Shown here: positions 53,498 through 63,031 of the stretch, piece by piece
Layout of the letters: each line of letters starts with the position of its first letter
How positions within the stretch are numbered: the stretch's first letter is position 1
Translations under genes and position numbers: made by a program
Notes under the pieces: generated by a model
Told to the model about the DNA's origin: nothing
Seen by the model: the letters and a program-made list of their open reading frames with translations, nothing else
Database searches by the model: none
Assembly (NCBI RefSeq): GCF_004912165.1
Contig: NZ_STGV01000005.1
Location: 341,280-405,279, forward strand
Length of the DNA stretch: 64,000 nt
Source of the DNA: Peteryoungia ipomoeae
GTDB lineage: Bacteria; Pseudomonadota; Alphaproteobacteria; Rhizobiales; Rhizobiaceae
Reading direction: 5' to 3'

Positions 53498-54994
53498 ATG
53501 ACCGAACAGAAGACCGAAACCGCCCTCTCCTCCGACGCAACGGAAGTCCGTCGCCAGAAGCTCGCCCTGCTGCGCGAGAAGATCGGCGACGTCTATCCGG
53601 CGCATTTCCACCGCACCATCACCAACACGGAACTGGCGGAAAAATACAAGGACCTCGAGGCCGACGTCGAAACCACCGATGTGGTCACCGTGGCCGGTCG
53701 CGTCTATTCCTCGCGCAACTCCGGCATGTTCATGGATATCCATGACGCCGGCGGCAAGATCCAGATCTTCTCCCACAAGGACGTGACGCCGGAAGAAGCC
53801 CGCAACATGCTGGCGATGATCGACCTCGGCGACATCATCGGCGTCACCGGCATCGTGCGCCGCACCAAGCGTGGCGAGCTGTCGATCAGCGCCCGCGAAA
53901 TCACCATGCTGACCAAGTCGCTCCTGCCGATGCCGGAAAAGTGGAACGGCATTGCCGATGTCGAGATCCGCTATCGCAAGCGCCACCTCGACATCATGAG
54001 CAACGAGGAATCCAAGCTGCGTTTCCAGCAGCGTTCGAAGATAATTTCCGGCATCCGCCGCTTCATGGAAAACGACGGCTTCATGGAAGTCGAAACGCCG
54101 ATGCTGCATTCCGTCTATGGCGGCGCGACGGCCGATCCGTTCAAGACCCACCACAACACGCTGAAGCAGGACATGTACCTGCGCATCGCGCCGGAACTGT
54201 TTTTGAAGCGCACGCTGGTATCCGGCCTCACCGACAAGGTGTTCGAGGTCAACCGCAACTTCCGCAACGAAGGCGTTTCCACCCGGCACAATCCTGAATT
54301 CACCATGATGGAATGCTACTGGGCCTATGCGGACTATGAGGACATCATGGACCTCGTGGAGCGCATGTTTGCAGAGCTGGCAGTCAAGATCCACGGCTCG
54401 ACCGAGTTCATGTACGGCGAGACGGAAATGTCCTTCAAGGGACCGTTCAAGCGCGTGCCGATGCCTGACGCCGTCAAGGAAGCGACCGGCATCGATTTCC
54501 TCGCCATGAAGACCGACGAGGAAGCGCGCGCTGCCGCCAAGGCCGCCGGTTTCGAAGTCGAGAAGGACTGGACCTGGGGCGAATGCCTCGCCTTCATCTT
54601 CGAGGAAAAGGTCGAAGGCACGCTGATCCAGCCGTCGCACGTCACCCATTTCCCGAAGGACATCTCGCCCTTCGCCAAGGAAGTGCCGGGTGAACCGCGC
54701 CTCGTCGAGCGCTTCGAGACCTATTGCAACGCCTGGGAACTGGGCAATGCGTTTTCCGAACTGAACGACCCGGAAGAACAGCGCAAGCGCATGGTCGAGC
54801 AGCTGGAACAGGCCCACGCCCGTGGCGAAAAGGACAAGCAACTGGACGACGAGTTCCTGGACGCGATCGATCAGGGCATGCCGCCGGCCGGTGGCCTCGG
54901 CATCGGCGTCGACCGCCTGACCATGCTTCTGACCAACGCCCCGTCGATCCGCGACGTCATCCTCTTCCCGGCCCGCAAGGCCAAGGCGGACTGA
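53498..54994 (+). CDS. lysS: Lysyl-tRNA synthetase, class II
   Basis: A 498-residue enzyme: OB-fold tRNA-binding domain (DVVTVAGRVYSSRNSGMFMDIHDAGGKIQIF), the catalytic class II fold with motif 2 (FRNEGVSTRHNPEFTMMECYW) and motif 3 (GLGIGVDRLTMLLTN). Length matches bacterial LysRS II. The terminator follows (55028-55059). ATG at 53498. Confidence 0.95.
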   Translation: MTEQKTETALSSDATEVRRQKLALLREKIGDVYPAHFHRTITNTELAEKYKDLEADVETTDVVTVAGRVYSSRNSGMFMDIHDAGGKIQIFSHKDVTPEEARNMLAMIDLGDIIGVTGIVRRTKRGELSISAREITMLTKSLLPMPEKWNGIADVEIRYRKRHLDIMSNEESKLRFQQRSKIISGIRRFMENDGFMEVETPMLHSVYGGATADPFKTHHNTLKQDMYLRIAPELFLKRTLVSGLTDKVFEVNRNFRNEGVSTRHNPEFTMMECYWAYADYEDIMDLVERMFAELAVKIHGSTEFMYGETEMSFKGPFKRVPMPDAVKEATGIDFLAMKTDEEARAAAKAAGFEVEKDWTWGECLAFIFEEKVEGTLIQPSHVTHFPKDISPFAKEVPGEPRLVERFETYCNAWELGNAFSELNDPEEQRKRMVEQLEQAHARGEKDKQLDDEFLDAIDQGMPPAGGLGIGVDRLTMLLTNAPSIRDVILFPARKAKAD

Positions 54995-55027
54995 GCACTC
55001 GCTGAACGATCCCGCTCGGGAAAAGAC

Positions 55028-55059
55028 AAAGGGCGGTCATCCTGCGATGACCGCCCTTT
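55028..55059 (+). terminator. Rho-independent terminator after lysS
   Basis: Perfect 14-bp stem AAAGGGCGGTCATC / GATGACCGCCCTTT with CTGC loop; followed by CTTGTGG. Symmetric, so it may also end the convergent His-rich gene. Confidence 0.9.
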
Positions 55060-55097
55060 CTTGTGGGCTTTGGTGAAGCCTGATTGGCCTCAGCAAT

Positions 55098-56897
55098 TCA
55101 ATGATCCGCCTTGGCGTGCTCATCCGTTTTCGGCTGGGCCTTGGGCGGCAGGATGGCCTCGTCTTCGGCGGGTGCATCGGGGCCACCGCCAGCATTTGCC
55201 GGCTTGGGATGCGTTACCGGCTTTGCCGCCGCATCATCGCCCATTGCCTCTGCCCCGCCGGCGTCCCCACCTTCGATCGGTGCCGCGCGCATCTTGGCAA
55301 GCCAGTCATCCCCCTGGATTGGTTCCGCCGTGGGGCCAGCATCTTCGGACCCTGTGAGAGGCTTTTCCGCCACATCCGCCGCGGCTTCTTCGCCGCCGCC
55401 AAGCCCCACCATGCTTTTCAGTCCGTCGAACCAGCCCTTGTCGTCTGCGGGAGCGGCTTCATCCTTTGCCGCATGGTCTTCGGCGGGCGCTGCATGGTCT
55501 TCGGCAGGCTTTGCGTGGTCATCGGCAGGTGCCGCATGCTCTTCGGCAGGTGCCGCATGCTCTTCGGCAGGTGCTGCATGCTCTTCGACAGGCGCCGCAT
55601 GATCATCGGCCGGTGCCGCGTGATCATCGGCCGGTGCCGCGTGGTCATCGACCTTGGCCGCCTCGACATGGGTTGCCGGCACCTCGGCGGCCGCGTTGTC
55701 GGGCTCCACCGGAGCATGCCCCTCACCCGCCGCGGCGCCATGCGCATCCGTAGACTCTGCGCCGGCCTTGGCATGATCGGTGGTGTCAGCGCCATGCTCT
55801 TGCGTCGGGCTCGCAGGATTGACAGCAGGAAGGTCATGCCCGGCATCCTGAGGGCCATGGCCATCGGCGGGCACGGCAGCGTGCTCGGCGGGCGCCGCCT
55901 CGCGGCCGGCCGCGGCCGGCTGTTCATGCTCGCCTGCAGCCGTCTCGCCGTGAGCATCGGCAGGAGCGGCATGGCCCTCTGCATGTCCTTCAGCCTCGGC
56001 AGGGGGCACCGCATGGCCGTCACCGGCATCCGCCGCATGGCCTTCGGCGGAGGCGTCTTCGCCACCCAGGCCAACCATGCCCATCAGCGAGGCCATCCAG
56101 CCCTTGCCGTCTTCCGCGCCATGGTCGGCAACCGGTGTTTCCTCGCCATGGCCATCTGCAGGTGCGTCCCCGTGACCGTCATCGGGCGCCGCTGCACCAT
56201 GGTCGTCCGCGGGTTTTTCGCCGTGTCCGTCGGCCGGTGCCGCGCCATGGGCGTCTCCGCCGCCATGCGCATCCGCTTCGCCATGACTGTCGCTTGCGCC
56301 GTGATCGCCGCCCTCCGGCAACGCGACCTCCAGCTTGGCGCAATCGGTCTGATCGTTGAGCTTGGCAACCAGCGCATCGATATCCGCCTCGATCATGTCG
56401 AAACGCTCGCCGAAGAACTGGCCGTTCGGCGCGGCATCGCCGTCGATATAGCGCGCCGTCAGGTGCCGCGCAGAGGCAGCCTCAGGCACGCGGCTTGGAT
56501 CGGGCACATAAAGAATGTCAGCGCCAACAGCGCGTCCACGGATCAGTGCACGGCTTGTCGGTCCGGCCTTGTCGAGCACGACCACCTGCACGAGATCGGC
56601 CTTTTTCTCCTGCTGCACGGCCTTGGCGACGCGCAGAGCTGTCTTCACCCGACCGATGCCGTCTGCAGGCTTGTCCGTGGTGACATATTTCCGGATCCAG
56701 AAGCGATCCTTCTTTCGGATCTCCACCGTCTGCACTTCGGTGCAGGCAAAGCCGTTCAGCTCGGCATAGGACGGTCCAAGGATCTTGTCTGTCCCGAGAA
56801 AGACGGCGGCGACGCCTGTGCCGCCACCCCCGATGACGAGCAGACCGCTGGCAATCAGCACGACCTTGCGTGACAGGTGAGGCCTGGGGATCCTCAC
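55098..56897 (-). CDS. Large histidine-rich membrane-anchored protein next to sitABCD
   Basis: A 599-residue protein starting at GTG 56897 (GGAG 8-12 bases upstream). One membrane helix (about residues 11-33) is followed by a soluble domain (ELNGFACTEVQTVEIRKKDRFWIRKYVTT, then VVVLDKAGPTSRALIRGRAVGADILYV) up to about residue 195, and then about 370 residues of Asp/His/Ala/Gly repeats such as DDHAAPADDHAAP and EEHAAPAEEHAAP. A unit KGWMASLMGMVGLGG (Trp267) recurs as KGWFDGLKSMVGLGG (Trp489). No known family. Divergent from sitABCD over a Mur-like box, so a metal-buffering or sensing role is proposed. Confidence 0.8.
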   Translation of the reverse strand: MRIPRPHLSRKVVLIASGLLVIGGGGTGVAAVFLGTDKILGPSYAELNGFACTEVQTVEIRKKDRFWIRKYVTTDKPADGIGRVKTALRVAKAVQQEKKADLVQVVVLDKAGPTSRALIRGRAVGADILYVPDPSRVPEAASARHLTARYIDGDAAPNGQFFGERFDMIEADIDALVAKLNDQTDCAKLEVALPEGGDHGASDSHGEADAHGGGDAHGAAPADGHGEKPADDHGAAAPDDGHGDAPADGHGEETPVADHGAEDGKGWMASLMGMVGLGGEDASAEGHAADAGDGHAVPPAEAEGHAEGHAAPADAHGETAAGEHEQPAAAGREAAPAEHAAVPADGHGPQDAGHDLPAVNPASPTQEHGADTTDHAKAGAESTDAHGAAAGEGHAPVEPDNAAAEVPATHVEAAKVDDHAAPADDHAAPADDHAAPVEEHAAPAEEHAAPAEEHAAPADDHAKPAEDHAAPAEDHAAKDEAAPADDKGWFDGLKSMVGLGGGEEAAADVAEKPLTGSEDAGPTAEPIQGDDWLAKMRAAPIEGGDAGGAEAMGDDAAAKPVTHPKPANAGGGPDAPAEDEAILPPKAQPKTDEHAKADH

Positions 56898-57022
56898 GCT
56901 CTAAACTCCGCCATGTTACCGTTCCGACTGTTGACGCAATACTGTCCCCTTCATACCCGCCGCGTGTTAGAGAACCCTTAAGCCGCCATTCTCGGAATGG
57001 AACGCCCGCATCCGGTCGCCTC

Positions 57023-57039
57023 TTGCAAATGATTTGCAA
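57023..57039. promoter_or_regulatory. Mur/Fur-type palindrome upstream of sitABCD
   Basis: TTGCAAATGATTTGCAA, a perfect 8-1-8 palindrome, lies between the divergent His-rich gene and sitA. Manganese-responsive Mur of rhizobia controls sitABCD through palindromes of this general type; the assignment rests on position and symmetry. Confidence 0.7.
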
Positions 57040-57106
57040 CAGCATTGACAAAGCGTCCTCGCGCTATAAGTTTTAATGAGAATGAGTTGCAACAAAAGGA
57101 TTGCCC

Positions 57107-57991
57107 ATGACGTCGATGCTTGGCCGACTGCTTGCTCTCGCCCTTCTTCTGCCGGGCGTGGCATTTGCGCAGGAAAAGCCGAAGATCGTCACCACGTTTA
57201 CGGTGATCGCCGATATCGCCAAGAATGTCGCCGGCGACGCCGCAACCGTAGAAAGCATCACCAAGCCTGGCGCGGAAATCCACGGCTACCAGCCGACCCC
57301 GCGCGACATCCTCAAAGCCCGTGACGCCGACCTGGTCTTGTGGAACGGCCTCAACCTCGAAGCCTGGTTTGAGAAATTCCTCGCCAATCTCGGCGATGTG
57401 CCACAGGTCGTGGTGAGCGAAGGCATCGAGCCAATCGACATCTCCGGCGGCGATTATGAGGGCCGTCCCAACCCACATGCCTGGATGTCACCGGAAAACG
57501 CGCTCATCTATGTCGACAACATCCGCAAGGCCCTGATCCAGATCGACCCTGCCAATATAGCGATCTACGAGGCCAATGCCCGGACCTATGCGCTGAAGAT
57601 CAAGGCCGAGATCGATCCGCTCAAGGCCGAGATATCGGCACTGCCGGAAGATCGTCGCTATCTTGTCACCAGCGAGGGAGCCTTTTCCTACCTCGCGCGC
57701 GACCTCGGCCTGAAGGAACTCTACCTCTGGCCGATCAACGCCGACAGCCAGGGCACGCCTCAGCAGGTCAAGGCCGTCGTCGATGCCGTCGTCGAGAACC
57801 GTATCCCCGTCGTCTTTTCCGAAAGCACCGTCTCCGACAAGCCGGCCCGCCAGGTCGCTGCCGAAACGGGTGCTGCCTATGGCGGCATTCTCTATGTCGA
57901 TTCTCTGAGCGAAGAAGGTGGCCCCGTTCCCACCTATATCGACCTGCTCAAGGTGACGGTTTCGACCATCGCGAAAGGATTGCGCGGATGA
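57107..57991 (+). CDS. sitA: Manganese/zinc ABC transporter substrate-binding protein
   Basis: A 294-residue periplasmic metal-binding protein (cluster A-I). Signal peptide [21 protein letters not shown], then [24 protein letters not shown]. The four metal ligands of the family are visible: His59 (AEIHGYQP), His124 (NPHAWMSP), Glu190 ([11 protein letters not shown]) and Asp265 (YVDSLSEEG). The HHED set is typical for Mn2+ (or Fe2+) proteins such as SitA/MntC. ATG at 57107 has AAAGGA upstream; TTG at 57101 is not used. Overlaps the next gene by ATGA. Confidence 0.88.
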   Translation: MTSMLGRLLALALLLPGVAFAQEKPKIVTTFTVIADIAKNVAGDAATVESITKPGAEIHGYQPTPRDILKARDADLVLWNGLNLEAWFEKFLANLGDVPQVVVSEGIEPIDISGGDYEGRPNPHAWMSPENALIYVDNIRKALIQIDPANIAIYEANARTYALKIKAEIDPLKAEISALPEDRRYLVTSEGAFSYLARDLGLKELYLWPINADSQGTPQQVKAVVDAVVENRIPVVFSESTVSDKPARQVAAETGAAYGGILYVDSLSEEGGPVPTYIDLLKVTVSTIAKGLRG

Positions 57992-58893
57992 TCATGGGCA
58001 CGCGGTCGCGGCAGCCGGCAGGGGCGGAAAAACCCGTCGAGGGCATCGCCGCCCATGACGTCACCGTCACCTATCGCAACGGCCATACGGCGCTGCGTCA
58101 TGCAAGCTTCGTCATCCCGCCCGGCACGATCACCGCTCTGGTCGGCGTCAACGGCGCCGGCAAGTCCACCCTGTTCAAGGCCATCATGGGCTTTGTGCCG
58201 GTTGCCTCGGGCGAGATCCGCGTGCTCGGCATGAGCGTGCGCGATGCGCTCCGGCAAAACCTCATCGCCTACGTACCCCAGGCCGAGGAGGTCGACTGGA
58301 ACTTTCCCGTGCTCGTCGAGGACGTCGTCATGATGGGCCGCTACGGCCATATGGGCTTCCTGCGCATCCCCTCGAAACGCGATCACAGCCTGGTCGACGA
58401 GGCGCTGGCCCGCGTCGGCATGTCGGATTACCGCAAGCGCCAGATCGGCGAGCTCTCAGGCGGCCAGCGCAAGCGCGTCTTCCTCGCCCGCGCGCTCGCC
58501 CAGGAAGGCCGCGTCATCCTGCTGGACGAACCCTTTACCGGCGTCGACGTCACCACCGAGGAACAGATCATCGCCCTGATGAAGGACCTGCGCGCCGAGG
58601 GCCGGGTCATGCTGGTCTCGACCCACAATCTCGGCAGCGTCCCGGATTTCTGCGACCGTACCGTCTTCGTCAAGGGAACCGTCATCGCCTCGGGCAAGAC
58701 CGAGGACACCTTCACCGAAGACAACTTGAAGACGGCCTTCGGCGGCGCGCTGCGCCATTTCGTGCTCGCCGGCCGCGATCTGCATGAGGACGAGGATGGC
58801 CGCGAGGTCACGGTCATCTCCGATGACGAACGTCCCTTCGTCATCTACGGCAAGCCGAAACCGGGAGCGGACAATGCTGGCGACGCTTCTTGA
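57988..58893 (+). CDS. sitB: Metal ABC transporter ATP-binding protein
   Basis: A 301-residue ATPase: Walker [10 protein letters not shown], the Q-loop region in [15 protein letters not shown], signature [19 protein letters not shown], Walker [13 protein letters not shown] and an H-loop STHNLG. The C-terminal extension of about 50 residues ([18 protein letters not shown]) is acidic, not standard for the family. ATG overlaps sitA stop (ATGA). A 20-bp overlap with the next gene suggests translational coupling. Confidence 0.9.
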   Translation: MIMGTRSRQPAGAEKPVEGIAAHDVTVTYRNGHTALRHASFVIPPGTITALVGVNGAGKSTLFKAIMGFVPVASGEIRVLGMSVRDALRQNLIAYVPQAEEVDWNFPVLVEDVVMMGRYGHMGFLRIPSKRDHSLVDEALARVGMSDYRKRQIGELSGGQRKRVFLARALAQEGRVILLDEPFTGVDVTTEEQIIALMKDLRAEGRVMLVSTHNLGSVPDFCDRTVFVKGTVIASGKTEDTFTEDNLKTAFGGALRHFVLAGRDLHEDEDGREVTVISDDERPFVIYGKPKPGADNAGDAS

Positions 58894-59779
58894 ACCCTTC
58901 ACCTATGACTATATGCGCAACGCCATTCTGGTGAGTGCACTGGTCGGTGGCGTCTGCGGCTTCCTCTCCGCCTATCTGATGCTGAAAGGCTGGTCGCTGA
59001 TTGGCGACGCGCTCTCCCATGCCATCGTGCCCGGCGTCGCCGGTGCCTATATGCTCGGCCTCCCCTTCGCCTTCGGCGCTTTCCTCTCCGGCGGTATGGC
59101 AGCCCTTGCCATCCTCTTCCTCAACCAGCGCACCAAGCTCAAGGAAGATGCAATCATCGGCCTGATCTTCACCTCCTTCTTCGGGCTTGGCCTGTTCATG
59201 GTGTCGATCTCGCCCGTCGCAATCGACATCAAGACCATCGTGCTCGGCAATATCCTTGCCATCACCCCGACCGATACGCTGCAGCTCGTCCTGATCGGCG
59301 GCATCAGCCTCCTCGTGCTGGCGCTGAAATGGAAGGACCTGATGGTCACCTTCTTCGACGAGAACCACGCCCGCTCGATCGGCCTGAAGCCCGAGCGCCT
59401 GAAGGTGATCTTCTTCACCCTGCTTGCCGCCTCCACGGTTGCCGCCATGCAGACCGTCGGCGCCTTCCTCGTCATCGCCATGGTGGTGACGCCGGGCGCC
59501 ACCGCCTATCTGCTGACGGACCGTTTCCAGCGCCTCATCCTCATGGCGCTCGGCATTGGCGCGGGCACCAGCTTCATCGGCGCTTATACGAGCTATTTCC
59601 TCGATGGCGCCACCGGCGGCATCATCGTCGTGCTGCAAACGCTGATCTTCCTCTCAGCCTTCGTCTTTGCCCCCAAGCACGGCATGCTCGCTGCCCGCAG
59701 CCGCGCAAGACGGGCGCTCGCGCCCGAGACGCCGGACGGGTCGCAGCAGGCAGCCTTGCCGAAGGAGCAGCCGGCATGA
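58874..59779 (+). CDS. sitC: Metal ABC transporter permease 1
   Basis: A 301-residue membrane protein with about nine helices of the ABC-3 metal permease family ([56 protein letters not shown]). It begins [17 protein letters not shown] at an ATG with GGGAGCGGACA upstream and overlaps sitB by 20 bp. The C-terminal end is basic and proline-rich. Together with sitD it forms the channel. Confidence 0.9.
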   Translation: MLATLLEPFTYDYMRNAILVSALVGGVCGFLSAYLMLKGWSLIGDALSHAIVPGVAGAYMLGLPFAFGAFLSGGMAALAILFLNQRTKLKEDAIIGLIFTSFFGLGLFMVSISPVAIDIKTIVLGNILAITPTDTLQLVLIGGISLLVLALKWKDLMVTFFDENHARSIGLKPERLKVIFFTLLAASTVAAMQTVGAFLVIAMVVTPGATAYLLTDRFQRLILMALGIGAGTSFIGAYTSYFLDGATGGIIVVLQTLIFLSAFVFAPKHGMLAARSRARRALAPETPDGSQQAALPKEQPA

Positions 59780-60618
59780 GCGAAACCCTCGAACTCGCCC
59801 TCCTCCCCTTCCAGCTACCCTTCATGCAAGCGGCCTTCATCGTCACGCTGATGATTGCCGTCCCCATGGCGCTGCTCTCCTGCCTTCTGGTGCTGAAGGG
59901 CTGGTCGCTGATGGGCGATGCCGTGTCCCATGCCGTGCTTCCGGGCGTGGTCATCGCCTATGTCGCCGGCATTCCGCTGGCCATCGGCGCCTTCATCGCC
60001 GGCCTCTTCTGTGCGCTTCTGACCGGCTTCATCAAGGAAAACAGCCGCATCAAGGAAGACACGGTGCTCGGCATCGTCTTTTCCGGCATGTTCGGCCTCG
60101 GCCTCGTCCTCTATGTCCAGGTCGAAAGCTCTGTGCATCTCGACCACATCCTGTTCGGCGACATGCTCGGCATCCTGCCATCGGACCTGATCGAAACCGG
60201 CCTAATCGCGCTTCTCGCCACGCTGTTCCTCGTCCTCCTGCGCAAGGATCTGCTGGCGCATGCCTTCGATCCACAGCATGCCCAGGCGATCGGCCTCTCT
60301 GTGCGCCTCCTCCACTACGGCCAGTTGGCCGTGCTCTCGCTGGTCGTCGTCGGCGCGCTGAAGGCGGTCGGCATCATCCTCTCCGTCGCCATGCTGGTCG
60401 CGCCCGGCGCCATCGCCTTCCTCGTCACGCGCCGCTTCCAGGCCATGCTGGTTACGGCGGTCGCCATTGCCGTCTTCGCCTCGCTCTCCGGCATCTATCT
60501 GAGCTTTTTCCTCGACAGCGCCCCCGCGCCCACGATCGTTTTGATCATGAGCGCCATCTTCGTCGCTGTCTTCGTGGTGGCACAGCTTCGCAATCGGCAG
60601 ACGCAATCCAGCCTGTAA
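59776..60618 (+). CDS. sitD: Metal ABC transporter permease 2
   Basis: A 280-residue permease paralogous to the previous gene: VPMALLSCLLVLKGWSLMGDAVSHAVLPGVVIAYVAGIPL, IVFSGMFGLGLVLYVQVESSVHLDHILFGDMLGI. ATG at 59776 overlaps the sitC stop (ATGA). Together the four genes give the usual sitABCD order. A longer open frame in another register over this part is a shadow. Confidence 0.9.
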   Translation: MSETLELALLPFQLPFMQAAFIVTLMIAVPMALLSCLLVLKGWSLMGDAVSHAVLPGVVIAYVAGIPLAIGAFIAGLFCALLTGFIKENSRIKEDTVLGIVFSGMFGLGLVLYVQVESSVHLDHILFGDMLGILPSDLIETGLIALLATLFLVLLRKDLLAHAFDPQHAQAIGLSVRLLHYGQLAVLSLVVVGALKAVGIILSVAMLVAPGAIAFLVTRRFQAMLVTAVAIAVFASLSGIYLSFFLDSAPAPTIVLIMSAIFVAVFVVAQLRNRQTQSSL

Positions 60619-60639
60619 AAGACGCTTGGACCCGCAGGT

Positions 60640-61536
60640 TCAGACCCGCGCTTCCTCTTCCGCCCGGCGCACCCGGCGCGAGACGACCCATTCCCGCCAG
60701 ACTGTGAAAAGCCCGGCGCCAACGACGATCAAGGCGCCGACAACGGTATTCCAGCGCAGCACTTCGCCAAACACGCTGACGGCGATCACAGCGCCGATCA
60801 CCAGCTGCCAGTAGGAGATCGGCTGCACGATCACGGCATCGAGGTTTTCATAGGCCCGGATCAGCGAGAAATGGCCGATGATGCCGGTGCAGCAGAGCCC
60901 GCCCATCCACAACCAGTCGGACGCGGAAAACGGCACCCAGAAGAACGGCCCGAGCATATTGGCGCCGAGAAAGCCGACAATGGCGAGATAGAAGAAGCTC
61001 GTCGACGGCGCATCGTCGCGGCTGACCAGCCGCGTCGCGATCCCGTAGACCGCGCCGAGCACCGCACAGATCAGCGGCAGGATGATATAGACGTTGAAGC
61101 CATCGCCGCTTGGCGACAGCATCACGACGACGCCGATCAGGCCGAAGAAGATCGCCGTCCAACGCCGCCAGCCGACCTTTTCCCCGAGGATCGGCATGGA
61201 AAGAAGCGCCACGAAGATCGGCCCTGCGGCAAAGATCGCCTGGCTCTGGGCAAGCCCCGCCGTGTTGAAGGCGACAATCGAGATCAGGATCTGAGAAAAC
61301 AGGATAAGGCCGCGCAAGACCTGCAAAAAGGGTCGCTTGGTATTGACCGCAGCGCTCAAGCCACCGGTCGAGCGCATTGCCAGAAAAACCGCAAAGGCAA
61401 CAAAGGCCCAATAGCGCACCATGGCCACCTGAACCGGCGAATAGCTGCCGCCCAGATGTTTGGAAATCCCATCCTGAATGGCGAAGACGGAAAAGGCGAG
61501 AAAAGTGAAGGCGTAGCCGAGCGGCGTCGATTTCAT
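60640..61536 (-). CDS. EamA/DMT family transporter
   Basis: A 298-residue protein with ten predicted membrane helices in two five-helix halves of the drug/metabolite family (FTFLAFSVFAIQDGISKHLGG and YSPVQVAMVRYWAFVAFAVFL; second half WAVF-like ISYWQLVIGAVIAVSVFGEVLRWNTVVGALIVV). Substrate unknown. ATG at 61536. Convergent with sitD over 20 bp. Confidence 0.88.
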   Translation of the reverse strand: MKSTPLGYAFTFLAFSVFAIQDGISKHLGGSYSPVQVAMVRYWAFVAFAVFLAMRSTGGLSAAVNTKRPFLQVLRGLILFSQILISIVAFNTAGLAQSQAIFAAGPIFVALLSMPILGEKVGWRRWTAIFFGLIGVVVMLSPSGDGFNVYIILPLICAVLGAVYGIATRLVSRDDAPSTSFFYLAIVGFLGANMLGPFFWVPFSASDWLWMGGLCCTGIIGHFSLIRAYENLDAVIVQPISYWQLVIGAVIAVSVFGEVLRWNTVVGALIVVGAGLFTVWREWVVSRRVRRAEEEARV

Positions 61537-61649
61537 GGCAGCGGGTGCAGACTTTTGTTCGAGGCAGGGTCCGCGGGCGAACCGACGGCTGTAAGTGCAA
61601 TCCTACACCCCATCGGGAGATTGCCTAGCCCGGAATTTCATAGCTGCCA

Positions 61650-62480
61650 TGCAACCTGACAACCATCGTCCGATGCAGGGAACAAGGCACCCTCATCTAC
61701 CCGACCTGTCACCCGCACATGCCGCAACTGCCTCCCTCACCTACCCTACCCGACCTGCCGCACCTGCCTCAGCTGCCTCGCCGACCTCCCGCACCCACCT
61801 TCCTGGCCTTTCAGCTGCCCTGCCCGCATCCAGCACCTTCACCGCCCGCCTCGCCGGCCTCCAGCACCTGCGCCGCCCGCACCTGCCTCGCCTGCCTCGC
61901 CTGCCTCGCCGGCCCATTTTACTGGCCTTTCAGCTACCCTGCCCGCCTCCGCGCCTTCACCGCCAGCCTGGCCTTCCTCCCGCACGTACGCCGCCCGCTC
62001 CGCCTTACTCGCCCCCCGCAGCGGCCTTACTCACCTTTCACTGCCTTGCCCGCCTCCAGCACCTGCGCCGCCCGCCTCTTGCTGCCGCACCTGCCTCGAC
62101 GTCCCGTACCCATCTTACTGGCCTTTCAGCTGTCCTGCCCGCCTCCAGCACCTTCGCCGCTTGCCTGGCCCACCTCCCGCACGTAAGCCGCCCGCCTCTT
62201 GCTCCCGCCTTACTCGCCTCCCGCAGCTACCCCGCCTGCCTGCCCGCCTCCAGCAACTGCGCCGCCCGCCTGACCCACCTCCCGCACGTACGCCGCCCGC
62301 CTCTTGCTCCCGCCTTACTCGCCTCCCGCAGCTACCCCCGCCGGCCTGACCTGCCCCCCGTCCCTGCCTCGCCCGTCTCCGGCAGCCGCCCCGCCCGCCC
62401 CGCCTCCTTCAACTGCCGCACCCGCCTCACCTGCGTGGCCGGCAGCACCCGGCTGGTGACCGTCAGGCAATGTCTGACAC
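61650..62480 (+). repeat. C-rich degenerate tandem repeat tract, no gene
   Basis: Within 61537-62578 I see no credible gene. About 830 bp is strongly pyrimidine- and C-rich on the plus strand and nearly A-free. Recurrent pieces are TTTCAGCT-CCCTGCCCGCCTCC (about 61800, 61930, 62115) and CCTCTTGCTCCCGCCTTACTCGCCTCC (about 62200, 62305), with degenerate units near 100-200 bp. A frame is open through it because stops are rare in such sequence. The minus strand is purine/G-rich and may form G-quadruplexes or R-loops. Confidence 0.7.
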
Positions 62481-62578
62481 ACCCAAGGGACGGAGGCCCC
62501 TTGTTTACCCTGACTGTTCAAACAGCTAGTACCTGCGCGTACTCCCCCGTATCATGCCGGGAAACCGGGGATAAAGAG

Positions 62579-63031
62579 ATGCACCAGCACCGCAAAGACG
62601 CGATCTTCATCCGGAGCGCCGCACCGTTGGCAAGGGCGCTTGGGTTGGCTCTCGCCATCCTCACGGCCTCGTCTGCCAGCGCCCAGCAGCCGCAAATCAT
62701 CCCTGCCACGCCCCTTGATGGCGGCGGCCTTCCGATGGATCCCTATCTCTGGCACGTCAGGGGACTGCCGCCCGGCCAGCGGCTCGCCATGCACAGCGGT
62801 TCTGGCCCCACCTTTCGTGTCATCCACGCGCTGGAAGAAGGCACGCCGATCGAGCGGCTCTCCTGCAAGGAAAGCCGCGGCGGCTACTGGTGCCGCATCG
62901 CCACCGTCACGCGCCCGCGCATTTCCGGCTGGGTCGATGGACGCTATCTCCTGGAAAACCCAGGCTTCGCCCCGCCGCATGACGAGCAAAGCTCCTCGAC
63001 CGACCCCGTCATCGTGATCGACCCCTTTTGA
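62579..63031 (+). CDS. Small secreted SH3-like protein
   Basis: A 150-residue precursor with signal peptide (AAPLARALGLALAILTASSASA) and a compact domain of bacterial SH3 type: HVRGLPPGQRLAMHSGSGPTFRVIHALEEGTPIERLSCKESRGGYWCRIATVTRPRISGWVDGRYLLE shows the typical hydrophobic pattern with a Cys pair (SCKES, YWCRI) and GWVDGRYL end. ATG at 62579 has ATAAAGAG upstream; the frame is open to 61595 but the 5' part is repeat sequence. Role unknown; probably peptidoglycan or surface associated. Confidence 0.72.
   Translation: MHQHRKDAIFIRSAAPLARALGLALAILTASSASAQQPQIIPATPLDGGGLPMDPYLWHVRGLPPGQRLAMHSGSGPTFRVIHALEEGTPIERLSCKESRGGYWCRIATVTRPRISGWVDGRYLLENPGFAPPHDEQSSSTDPVIVIDPF

Noticed and set aside
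55101..56873. 590-codon plus-strand frame opposite the His-rich protein
   Set aside because: Antisense of repetitive codons; Arg/Cys-rich text without any domain, while the minus-strand frame has a membrane helix, folded domain and ribosome site.
59329..59775. Frame extension upstream of sitD
   Set aside because: It is the sitC coding region read in another frame; sitD starts at 59776 with an ATGA overlap.
61595..62578. Open frame of about 328 codons leading into the SH3-like gene
   Set aside because: The residues are Pro/Ala/Leu/Arg runs from the C-rich repeat, there is no start signal, and the later part with a signal peptide has its own ATG at 62579.
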